A stretch of DNA of 11,656 nucleotides from Synergistaceae bacterium (GTDB taxonomy: Bacteria; Synergistota; Synergistia; Synergistales; Aminobacteriaceae). The number at the start of each line of letters is the position of its first letter. The stretch's first letter is position 1. The stretch spans positions 1 to 11,656 of the forward strand of contig JAITPZ010000010.1 in the NCBI GenBank assembly GCA_031289165.1, written 5' to 3'. The position numbers and the translations under genes were made by a program. The notes under the pieces were generated by a model, which worked only from the letters and a program-made list of their open reading frames with translations, searched no databases and was not told the origin of the DNA. Positions 1 through 5,535 of this stretch are shown in pieces.

Positions 1-37
1 GAAATGGAAGCGGAACGAGGATCCTGACGGGTTGCTC

Positions 38-808
38 ATGAAAACGCGGTGCTTTCTCCTGGACATGGACGGGACGGTGTACCTCGAGGATCGGTGGATC
101 GACGGCGCGCCGGACTTTCTGGAACATATCCGGCGGAGGGGAAAAAAATTTGTTTTTCTGACCAACAACTCGTCCGCGGGCAATGGGGTCTATATCGAGA
201 AGCTGGCGAAAATGGGGCTCCTTATCGAGCCGTGGCAGCTCGTGACCTCCGGCGACGCCACACTGGATTTTCTGCTGAGGGAGATGCCGGGTAGAAGGGT
301 TTTTCTGATGGGGAACCCGAGCCTGATGGAGGATTTTGAAAAACGCGGCGTGACGCTGGACGACCGGGATCCCGACGTGGTGGTCCTTGCGTTCGACACC
401 GGTTTCGACTACAAAAAGCTGGTTCGGCTGTGCGATTTCGTGCGCGGCGGCAGGCCTTTCGTCGCGACTCACCCCGACCTCAACTGCCCGACAAAGACGG
501 GGTTTATCCCGGACGTGGGGTCGCTCCTCGCCTGTGTGGAGGCGTCGACCGGCCGCAGACCCGACCGCGTGATCGGCAAGCCGAACGGCGGCATCGTCGA
601 GTACGCTCTGAAACTGGCCGGGGCCGGGAAGGAACACGCCGCAATGGTGGGAGACAGGCTCTACACCGACATCCCCGCCGGGGTGAACAACGGCCTGCTG
701 AGCGTCTGCGTGTTGAGCGGCGAAAGCACCGCGGACGAAGCCGCCCGCTGCGAAGTGCAGCCGCACCTCGCGTTCGACTCCGTCCGGGAGATGATCCCGT
801 TTATCTGA
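38..808 (+). CDS. HAD-IIA family phosphatase (NagD / phosphoglycolate-phosphatase type)
   Basis: Predicted cytoplasmic Mg-dependent phosphatase of the HAD superfamily, subclass IIA, acting on small phosphorylated metabolites (sugar phosphate, glycolate phosphate or nucleotide; substrate not readable). Visible in the 256-aa product: motif I DMDGT at residues 9-13 (nucleophile D9, acid/base D11), motif II TNNSS from 42, a C2-type cap between about 60 and 175, the motif III lysine in GKPNG (K181), and motif IV GDRLYTD with D206 and D211. Length is normal for NagD-like proteins. The start is uncertain by two codons: a TTG at 32 lies 10 nt after a GAGGA (17-21), while the ATG at 38 gives the usual short N-terminus but is far from that site. 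An in-frame run of codons ending in TGA at 25-27 could be the tail of an upstream gene, which would make this the distal gene of an operon. Family firm, substrate unknown. Confidence 0.9.
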   Translation: MKTRCFLLDMDGTVYLEDRWIDGAPDFLEHIRRRGKKFVFLTNNSSAGNGVYIEKLAKMGLLIEPWQLVTSGDATLDFLLREMPGRRVFLMGNPSLMEDFEKRGVTLDDRDPDVVVLAFDTGFDYKKLVRLCDFVRGGRPFVATHPDLNCPTKTGFIPDVGSLLACVEASTGRRPDRVIGKPNGGIVEYALKLAGAGKEHAAMVGDRLYTDIPAGVNNGLLSVCVLSGESTADEAARCEVQPHLAFDSVREMIPFI

Positions 809-927
809 GAAAACGCGATACAATGGGGCCATCGGCTTCACTTGGGGCTCCCTCACTCCCCGGCCTCCTCACCTTCCTGCCAGGAAGAAGCCTTAAACGC
901 TTACGAAATATTTTAGTTGTCAACCGT

Positions 928-1461
928 TCAGATATATTTCACGATTTCTTCGAGGGGTTTGCGGGTTTTTGGGCGAATCGTCTCTTCTGCCGGGTATCCC
1001 ACGGCGATGAGCGCGCCGAACTGTTTTTCCAGCGGGAGGCCGAGCAGCCGGCTCAGGTTTTCTCTGTCATAGAGCCCGATGATGCAGGTTCCAAGGCCCT
1101 GGTCCGCCGCTTCGAGGCAGACGCAGACGGTCGCCGCGCCGATATCCCCCTTCGCGAAAAACTGGCTGTCCAGCATGGTCCGCAGCCTGGGCATGAGAAC
1201 CGCGTGTTCCTCCAGCACGATGATGAACGCCCCCGCATTTGCGAGAAAACCGTTGCTGTCCAAGGGTTGCCCACATTTAGCGACCTCGGGAACGACTTTG
1301 GGGTTGTCGACGACCACGAAGCTCCAGGGCTGTCCGTTGCATCCGGACGGCGCCAGACGTCCCGCCTCCACGCAGCGCACGAGCTTCTCACGCTCTACGG
1401 GGCGGGGTGTGAAATTCCTGCAGCTCTGACGATTCAGACAAAGTTCCATAAAATCCTTCAT
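928..1461 (-). CDS. Nitroreductase family FMN oxidoreductase
   Basis: Flavin-dependent NAD(P)H oxidoreductase of the small, single-domain nitroreductase family (178 aa), presumably a cytoplasmic FMN homodimer reducing quinone, nitro or enone-type substrates. The N-terminal FMN-phosphate motif RQSCRNF lies at residues 11-17, APSGCNGQPWSF at 37-48 is the second flavin-binding stretch, and the GDIGAA...GLGTCIIG region plus the ALIAVGYPAEE end are typical of the family. The ATG at 1461 is chosen because AAAGGAG sits 9-10 nt upstream; a longer start at 1485 would swallow that site. It follows the amidohydrolase by 65 bp on the same strand with no terminator between, so the two are probably co-transcribed. 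The cysteine content (C8, C14, C30, C41) is rather high and may suit an anaerobe. The substrate cannot be told from sequence. Confidence 0.9.
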   Translation of the reverse strand: MKDFMELCLNRQSCRNFTPRPVEREKLVRCVEAGRLAPSGCNGQPWSFVVVDNPKVVPEVAKCGQPLDSNGFLANAGAFIIVLEEHAVLMPRLRTMLDSQFFAKGDIGAATVCVCLEAADQGLGTCIIGLYDRENLSRLLGLPLEKQFGALIAVGYPAEETIRPKTRKPLEEIVKYI

Positions 1462-1526
1462 TTTCAATATCTCCTTTGCGGGCAAATCGGTCGCGTCGGC
1501 CTTTGCGTTTTCGGGCCTGCCGCGCC

Positions 1527-2243
1527 TTACCAGCCCATGAATTTTCTGATGTTGTTGTAAAAAACGTCCTCCAGCTGCGATTCGGAGAGGCCGCTGACCT
1601 CGGTGCGCAAAATCTCCACGGCGTAATGGTGAAATGGGGCGTCGCTTCCCCAGAAGAGGCGTCCGCCGCCCACGCGATTGTACGCCTCCCTGATCTTCGT
1701 GTGCATGGGCATGCCCGAGTTTTCCAGCCAGATATTGTCGTGTTTGGCGGCGACGTCGATGGCGGCCTGAATGTAAATGCCGTGCCCGTGTCCCATGTGA
1801 ACCATCACGATGCGCACGTCCGGAAACTCCTCCGCCAGCTGTCCGATGCTCCAGGGCAGCGAAAAGGGCGGATGTCCCGAGTGGATGAATACCGGCAGAT
1901 TTCGCTTTCGGGCCTCCTCGATCAGGGGGAAAACGACGGGATCGTTGGCCGTGTAGGCGTTGAAGAGCGGGTGCAGCTTCAGGCCGGACAGTTTGTGCCG
2001 GTCCGCCAGAGCGGCGAAGTCCGCCGCCGCCCCTTCCCTGTTCGGGTCCATCCAGGGCAGGCCGGCGAACCGGTCGGGATACTCCGTCAGCGCCGCCAGC
2101 GTGACGTTGACGTCCGGGTAGCTGATGATGCTTTTTTCGATGTCATAAGCCTTCATGGCGTCAACCATTTCCCGCGCCGTCAGGCCAACGTCGCACCAGG
2201 ATCCAAAATATCCGACATGGGCATGAGCGTCAATCTTCTTCAT
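1527..2243 (-). CDS. Amidohydrolase-2 family (TIM-barrel) metal-dependent hydrolase or decarboxylase
   Basis: A 238-aa metal enzyme of the amidohydrolase_2 family, which includes ACMSD and gamma-resorcylate-type decarboxylases as well as lactone hydrolases. The expected metal ligands are visible: HAH (H7 and H9) after strand 1, GLKLH (H91), IHSGH (H121), VMVHMGH (H149) and GSDAPF (D201) near the C-terminus. The protein is shorter than many family members (about 280-330 aa), and the usual C-terminal turn NIRKFMGW is present, so it looks complete. The ATG at 2243 follows a GGGGGACGGCAGGAA leader; the best Shine-Dalgarno match is GGGGG about 13 nt upstream or the close AGGA. It is the first gene of a likely two-gene unit with the nitroreductase, driven by the promoter at 2324-2352. 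Whether it hydrolyses or decarboxylates cannot be decided here. Confidence 0.88.
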   Translation of the reverse strand: MKKIDAHAHVGYFGSWCDVGLTAREMVDAMKAYDIEKSIISYPDVNVTLAALTEYPDRFAGLPWMDPNREGAAADFAALADRHKLSGLKLHPLFNAYTANDPVVFPLIEEARKRNLPVFIHSGHPPFSLPWSIGQLAEEFPDVRIVMVHMGHGHGIYIQAAIDVAAKHDNIWLENSGMPMHTKIREAYNRVGGGRLFWGSDAPFHHYAVEILRTEVSGLSESQLEDVFYNNIRKFMGW

Positions 2244-2288
2244 TTCCTGCCGTCCCCCTCGCTTCCTCAGGTTTCCCCCGGAGTGTTA

Positions 2289-2313
2289 CCTTATCATTCT
2301 TATCATGATAAGG
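2289..2313. promoter_or_regulatory. Operator-like cluster of TTATCA half-sites
   Basis: Three copies of a TTATCA half-site lie within 25 bp: TTATCA at 2291-2296, and the perfect 12-bp palindrome TTATCATGATAA at 2300-2311. The outer CCTTATCA (2289-2296) also pairs with TGATAAGG (2306-2313). The cluster lies just downstream of the predicted start site of the amidohydrolase promoter (about 2317, minus strand), the position where a repressor would block transcription. It could instead act as a hairpin in the 5' leader RNA. The binding protein is unknown. Confidence 0.5.
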
Positions 2314-2323
2314 GGTCAGTCGG

Positions 2324-2352
2324 ATTGTAGGACAGCAGGGCCGGAATGTCCA
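2324..2352 (-). promoter_or_regulatory. Sigma-70-type promoter of the amidohydrolase-nitroreductase unit
   Basis: Read on the minus strand: TGGACA (-35, 2352-2347), a 17-bp spacer, then TACAAT (-10, 2329-2324). Both hexamers differ from consensus at one position and the spacing is ideal. The predicted start near 2317 leaves a leader of about 75 nt before the ATG at 2243, and this leader contains the TTATCA cluster. Confidence 0.55.
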
Positions 2353-2449
2353 TAGTTTCGGAGGACCGGCGGGCCTGTCGGGTCGGAATCGCGCAGCTGG
2401 CGAAGAGCGGCCTCTCGCCACCGCGATTCACCGCCTGACCGTCGTGCTC

Positions 2450-2479
2450 TTTACACAAATGCCCATTGAAATGTAAAAT
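2450..2479 (+). promoter_or_regulatory. Promoter of the 63-codon small gene
   Basis: TTTACA (2450-2455) and TAAAAT (2474-2479) are spaced by 18 bp, each one mismatch from the sigma-70 consensus. The expected start near 2486 gives a leader of about 43 nt ending in the AGGAGGTGA ribosome binding site of the small gene. It is divergent from the amidohydrolase promoter about 120 bp away. Confidence 0.5.
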
Positions 2480-2528
2480 ACTCGCATGCAGTGGAAATTT
2501 TATTCGTATTCGACAGGAGGTGAGAGGG

Positions 2529-2720
2529 ATGCGTGTCGTTACGACGAATACCATCGTCCATACCGAGGGATACACGCTCCACAAGGAACGGGGAGTCGAT
2601 CTTCGACGCTCCAGCGTCAATTATGAGCATGTGCGGGAACCCGTCATCGTGGCTCGTCCGCAGATCGAGGATTTTAACTCTCTCGTGGTTGTGCATGACA
2701 GGATGGAGCTCTACAGCTGA
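2529..2720 (+). CDS. Small hypothetical protein (63 aa)
   Basis: I do not recognise this protein. The case for a real gene is its expression signals: a full AGGAGGTGA ribosome binding site (2516-2524) at good spacing before the ATG at 2529, and a matched promoter at 2450-2479. The 63-aa product is soluble and mixed-charge, with no membrane segment or signal peptide. It starts MRVVTTNTIVHTEGYTLHKE, continues with a basic patch DLRRSS, and ends in an apparent beta-strand FNSLVVVHDRMELYS. The opening VVTTNTI superficially resembles the start of YbjQ-type proteins, but the rest does not fit and the length is too short, so a truncated remnant is possible. No terminator follows. An open frame on the opposite strand overlaps it but lacks a ribosome binding site. 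Confidence 0.5.
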   Translation: MRVVTTNTIVHTEGYTLHKERGVDLRRSSVNYEHVREPVIVARPQIEDFNSLVVVHDRMELYS

Positions 2721-2806
2721 CTCGAGACGGGAAGCTGAGATTACCGAAGTATAAGATTTGAGGAGAATACCCCGCAGTGCTGAGAGGCGCTGTTGTGGGA
2801 CATATG

Positions 2807-2959
2807 TTATTGTTGGCTGTTTCCGGGCGAAACCATATGTGGCTCCGGCTTGAGCTGAGAATGGCCATCGAGCGTGACGACGATTTCGAAGGACTCCACG
2901 CAGCCCGTCCTCGCCTGGTCGATCTCGCTCCTGATGGACGTCCCGCCGGAATGGCCCAT
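2807..2959 (-). CDS. Doubtful 50-aa ORF or fragment of a dispersed element
   Basis: Read on the minus strand from the ATG at 2959, this frame gives a 50-aa product. It begins MGHSGGTSIRSEIDQA, has a hydrophobic beta-like FEIVVTLDG, and ends PHMVSPGNSQQ. The same frame stays open upstream into the end of the MFS gene. Its composition looks like protein rather than random translation, but there is no Shine-Dalgarno site before the ATG, and the plus strand of the same stretch is also open. It may be a gene fragment, part of a repeated element, or chance. No function is proposed. Confidence 0.2.
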   Translation of the reverse strand: MGHSGGTSIRSEIDQARTGCVESFEIVVTLDGHSQLKPEPHMVSPGNSQQ

Positions 2960-2987
2960 ATGGCGTGTTGTCGGGAAGCGCGAAAAA

Positions 2988-4247
2988 TCAAACGGTCGTG
3001 ACCTCGCGCGTTTTGCTTATTTTAAGGCTGATTATCGCCGCGAACAGCGAAAGGCAGGCGTCGATCACCCATACGGACGTGAAACTTCCGGTACTGTCCA
3101 TTATGAATCCGCCGAGCCAGGCCCCAAAAAACGAACCGATTTGATGCGTCACGAATATCAGGCCGAAAAGCGTGCTCAGATATTTGGGCCGGACCAGACG
3201 GGCCGCTATGTTGCCGGTGGGAGGGACGGTCGACCCGAAAGTGGACCCGGATATCGCGGCAAACAGAATGAATGTGAGCATCGTCTTTGGCGCGGCCAGG
3301 TAAATCACTATCGACACCACTCGCGTCGCGTACAGACCGACAAGGATATTTTTCAGCTCGAAATATTTACCCAGCGCTCCCACCCCGACACAGCCCGCGA
3401 TATTGCAGATTCCAAGGATTGAGAAACAAAGGGCTGCAAAAGAACCGTCGTACCCGAAAAAAACGGTTTCACCGGGCAGATGCGTCGCGAGAAATGCTAC
3501 GTGAAAGCCGCAGGCAAAAAAACCGGCGTGCAATATCCAGTAACTGGATTTGCGAAAAACGACCGCGACTTCTTTTTTCAAATCGCCGCGGGGGTCTTTT
3601 TGTTCACCTTTTTGTGTGCTTTCATCGCGAGCGTCGCCGATATCCCCTTTTGAGCGTACTTCATTCCCGGGTCGGCATAAAAACCATGACGGCAGGAGGG
3701 AGAGTATTGTCATGCCGGCCAAAAAGACGCAGGCTCCATAGTAACCGTAATATTTTATACATATTTGTATCAATGGAGCCAAAATAAATTGCCCCGCTGA
3801 ACCTCCCGCGTTGATCAAACCGCTGGATATCGATTTTTTCTCGTCGGGGATGGATTCGGAAATATGGCCCATCAATATCGGAAAACTGCTGGCGGCCGCG
3901 CCGGCGGGCGATAACAACCCAAAACAGATCACCAGCGCGACGAACGAATTCGCATATTTTATTCCCAGAAGCCCGGCGACGAGGCAGGCCGCGCCGGAAA
4001 CCAGGACCGTGAAAGTCTTATATTTTGTCGTAAGGAGGCCACCCAAAGGCTGGAAAAAGCCGAACACGAACTGCCCGATCGCCAAGGCCATGCTCACGTC
4101 CGTGAGGCTCATGACGGTCCCCCGGACCAGGGGATCGACAAAAAGGCCGACGGTATTGCGGATACCCGTTGAAACCAGCAGCGTCAAAGTCGCTAAAATC
4201 GTCGGTTTCAGGAAGCCGCCCCTGTTGCCGTTTATTTTGCTTACCAT
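2988..4247 (-). CDS. Major facilitator superfamily transporter
   Basis: Inner-membrane secondary transporter of 419 aa with the 6 + 6 helix layout of the MFS. About six hydrophobic segments lie in residues 15-205, then a charged cytoplasmic loop (about 208-240, rich in K, D, E and R), then the second bundle to about 408. An LVSTGIRNTVGLF opening followed by LGGLLTTKYKT resembles monocarboxylate/oxalate-formate-type MFS carriers, and the GSTVPPTGNIAARLVRPKY loop in the second half fits that group. The substrate is therefore likely an organic anion, by inference only. The ATG at 4247 is preceded by GGGGGGAG about 7 nt upstream. It lies 45 bp behind the MarR gene on the same strand with no terminator, which suggests MarR control. 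The gene appears complete, and its base composition is more AT-rich than the genes to either side. Confidence 0.9.
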   Translation of the reverse strand: MVSKINGNRGGFLKPTILATLTLLVSTGIRNTVGLFVDPLVRGTVMSLTDVSMALAIGQFVFGFFQPLGGLLTTKYKTFTVLVSGAACLVAGLLGIKYANSFVALVICFGLLSPAGAAASSFPILMGHISESIPDEKKSISSGLINAGGSAGQFILAPLIQICIKYYGYYGACVFLAGMTILSLLPSWFLCRPGNEVRSKGDIGDARDESTQKGEQKDPRGDLKKEVAVVFRKSSYWILHAGFFACGFHVAFLATHLPGETVFFGYDGSFAALCFSILGICNIAGCVGVGALGKYFELKNILVGLYATRVVSIVIYLAAPKTMLTFILFAAISGSTFGSTVPPTGNIAARLVRPKYLSTLFGLIFVTHQIGSFFGAWLGGFIMDSTGSFTSVWVIDACLSLFAAIISLKISKTREVTTV

Positions 4248-4292
4248 GCCAAACTCCCCCCGAGTCCATCGCCTGCGGATTTTTATATAAAA

Positions 4293-4718
4293 TTAAATCG
4301 TCTCCAGCGCCTCCAGCAGCTTCGAAAGGGTTTTGACGCCTTCCGCACCGATCCGTTCTTCGATCCCCATTTGTGCCTTTTGCCAGAGCGAGAAGGCCCT
4401 GTCGTTGACCGCGAGGCCGGATGGCGTCGCCTCCAACTGCCTGTTTCTGCTCTCGGGCTGCGATACGTCTTTTATGTATCCCGCCTCAAAGAGCGGCTTC
4501 AGCCCGCGAACGACAGTACTCCTGTCCAATCCGACGTGAACGGCGAGCTCCGACACGTAACAAACGCGCAGTTTAATCAGGTGATTCAGCAGGGAAAACT
4601 GGCTTACCGTAAGTCCGCATGACGCCATCACCCTGTCGTAGTACTCGGTAACAGCGGTATTCGCCCTCCTGAGATTTATGCAGTAACAGCTGCCGGTCCG
4701 TTTTTTTTTGTCGCCCAT
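4293..4718 (-). CDS. MarR-family transcriptional regulator
   Basis: A 141-aa winged-helix DNA-binding protein of the MarR family, expected to act as a dimer and to release DNA on binding a small ligand or on oxidation. The core reads LTVSQFSLLNHL (helix 2), VSELAVHVGLDRSTVVRGLKPL (helices 3-4, the recognition helix), the wing VSQPESRNRQLEATPSG, then a long C-terminal dimerisation helix. Length and order are normal. C11 and C13 near the N-terminus could sense redox state, though this is speculative. The ATG at 4718 follows TGAGGAA. It sits directly behind a near-consensus promoter with a palindrome at the start site, so autoregulation and control of the downstream MFS gene are likely. Codons 4-6 form a run of nine A, a possible slippage point. 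Confidence 0.92.
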   Translation of the reverse strand: MGDKKKRTGSCYCINLRRANTAVTEYYDRVMASCGLTVSQFSLLNHLIKLRVCYVSELAVHVGLDRSTVVRGLKPLFEAGYIKDVSQPESRNRQLEATPSGLAVNDRAFSLWQKAQMGIEERIGAEGVKTLSKLLEALETI

Positions 4719-4731
4719 CGCAATTCCTCAT

Positions 4732-4749
4732 TTGGTGTATATGCAACAA
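4732..4749. promoter_or_regulatory. Candidate MarR operator (18-bp imperfect palindrome)
   Basis: On the minus strand the site reads TTGTTGCATATACACCAA, an imperfect palindrome of the form TTGNTGNATATNCANCAA in which 7 of 9 base pairs are symmetric. It abuts the -10 box of the MarR promoter and covers the expected start site. The size and position match known MarR-type operators. That this MarR binds it is inference from adjacency. Confidence 0.55.
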
Positions 4750-4776
4750 TTATAAATTTAACGGATCGCCTGTCAA
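4749..4776 (-). promoter_or_regulatory. Consensus sigma-70 promoter of the marR-MFS unit
   Basis: On the minus strand a perfect TTGACA (4776-4771), a 16-bp spacer and a perfect TATAAT (4754-4749) lie upstream of the MarR gene. Such a strong promoter would usually need a repressor, which fits the palindrome at 4732-4749. The expected leader is about 25 nt. Confidence 0.8.
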
Positions 4777-4832
4777 GAGGTGGGAAAAAAACCCGTTGCG
4801 GCGCTCTCCCCACTCCGGGCGGGGGCGCGGGG

Positions 4833-4838
4833 TATAAT
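4833..4838 (+). promoter_or_regulatory. Possible -10 box upstream of the DUF2339 remnant
   Basis: A perfect TATAAT stands in a GC-rich leader 62 bp before the GTG at 4901. No acceptable -35 hexamer is visible at 15-19 bp, so the assignment rests on the -10 and position only. It is divergent from the MarR promoter. Confidence 0.35.
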
Positions 4839-4900
4839 GATGTTTGTTCCCTGCGGGCTTTTCGACGACACGATTCCAAAGAATAAGGGAGGGAGCGCGC

Positions 4901-5450
4901 GTGCCTTTTATTATTCTGGCGGCCCTGTGGCTTTTTGTGGCCCCGTTTTTCATTCTGAGCAGGGTGGGAGCGGTGGAGGAGCGTCTGAACAGACGCATCG
5001 GGGAGTTGATGGCGCGTCTGAAAGCACTGGGTCCCGCGCCGGGTCCCGTACCGGCCCCCGAGCCCGCGTCTGTGTTGGCCTCCGTATCGATTCCCGCGTC
5101 GGAGTACACGTCGACTTTCCCGCCGGTTCCCACGGAAGCGCGCGAAGAGGAGACGGATTTGGAGCAGGTCGTCGAGTTCGCCGAATCTGCCAAATATCCG
5201 GAGGAGCTGTATTCAAAGGATCTCCGCGGGGAGGTCTCGCGGCCGGAAGAACCTGGGTTCCTCCTGAAGGCGCGCGAAAGGGACCCGGACGCCTTCGAAG
5301 CCCGTAAATCACCCCTGGCCGCCGCGTCGGGGCTTCGCTGCGACGCTGACGCGTATTCTGGCCTTTCTGGTAATGGGCGGGCTGTTTTTGCTGATCGGAT
5401 GGATCGCCCCTCTGCCGCCCGCAAAAAAAGAGAGCGAAAAGGGAGAGTAA
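4901..5450 (+). pseudogene. DUF2339 membrane protein remnant with internal deletion and frame change
   Basis: Intact DUF2339 proteins are large polytopic membrane proteins (commonly 700-900 aa) often encoded next to DUF3999; their function is not established. Here only the two ends remain. From the GTG at 4901, with AGGGAGGGA just upstream, the frame encodes an N-terminal membrane helix (PFIILAALWLFVAPFFIL), a short coiled segment VEERLNRRIGELMARLKAL, and a Pro/Ala/Glu-rich linker. In a second frame, ending at the TAA of 5448-5450, the usual last helix of the family appears as LTRILAFLVMGGLFLLIGW followed by a lysine/glutamate tail. The join is somewhere near 5300-5335; the many helices between are missing. 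The first frame continues unhelpfully to 5506. This is best read as a deletion derivative unlikely to work. The family call rests on the ends and the DUF3999 neighbour. Confidence 0.65.
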
Positions 5451-5535
5451 AATTGAAGGAAACGGAAATCGAGAATACGACGGACACCAAATCAAAAAAA
5501 GTCTGATTTTATCAATCGTAATAGCGTTTTTATCG

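Larger units (their letters stand above)
2244..2987. other. 744-bp region between amidohydrolase and MFS genes
   Basis: This is the largest gap in an otherwise dense window. It holds the minus-strand promoter and operator of the amidohydrolase unit (2289-2352), a plus-strand promoter (2450-2479) with a 63-codon gene (2529-2720), and an unassigned stretch 2721-2987. In the last part a minus-strand frame (2959-2807) reads like protein but has no ribosome binding site. A short hairpin with CAGTGC / GCGCTG arms around 2776-2793 has no T-tract. I found no transposase, terminal inverted repeats or RNA gene. Composition between about 2440 and 2560 is visibly more AT-rich than the surroundings. Confidence 0.5.

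Noticed and set aside
1..27. Tail of an upstream coding frame ending in TGA at 25-27
   Set aside because: Only eight codons are visible; nothing distinguishes it from chance.
873..887. CTTCCTGCCAGGAAG inverted repeat after the HAD phosphatase gene, as a terminator
   Set aside because: The symmetry leaves almost no loop, and neither side is followed by a T-tract, so it does not qualify as an intrinsic terminator.
430..1560. Long plus-strand open frame of 376 codons across the phosphatase and nitroreductase genes
   Set aside because: It is arginine-rich shadow translation overlapping two well-recognised genes in other frames, a common artefact of GC-rich DNA.
1476..2330. Plus-strand open frame of 284 codons opposite the amidohydrolase
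   Set aside because: Antisense to a gene with all metal ligands intact, and it has no ribosome binding site.
2777..3001. GTG-started plus-strand frame of 74 codons before the MFS gene end
   Set aside because: Poor spacing to the GAGGAG upstream, overlaps the MFS 3' end antisense, and shows no recognisable features.
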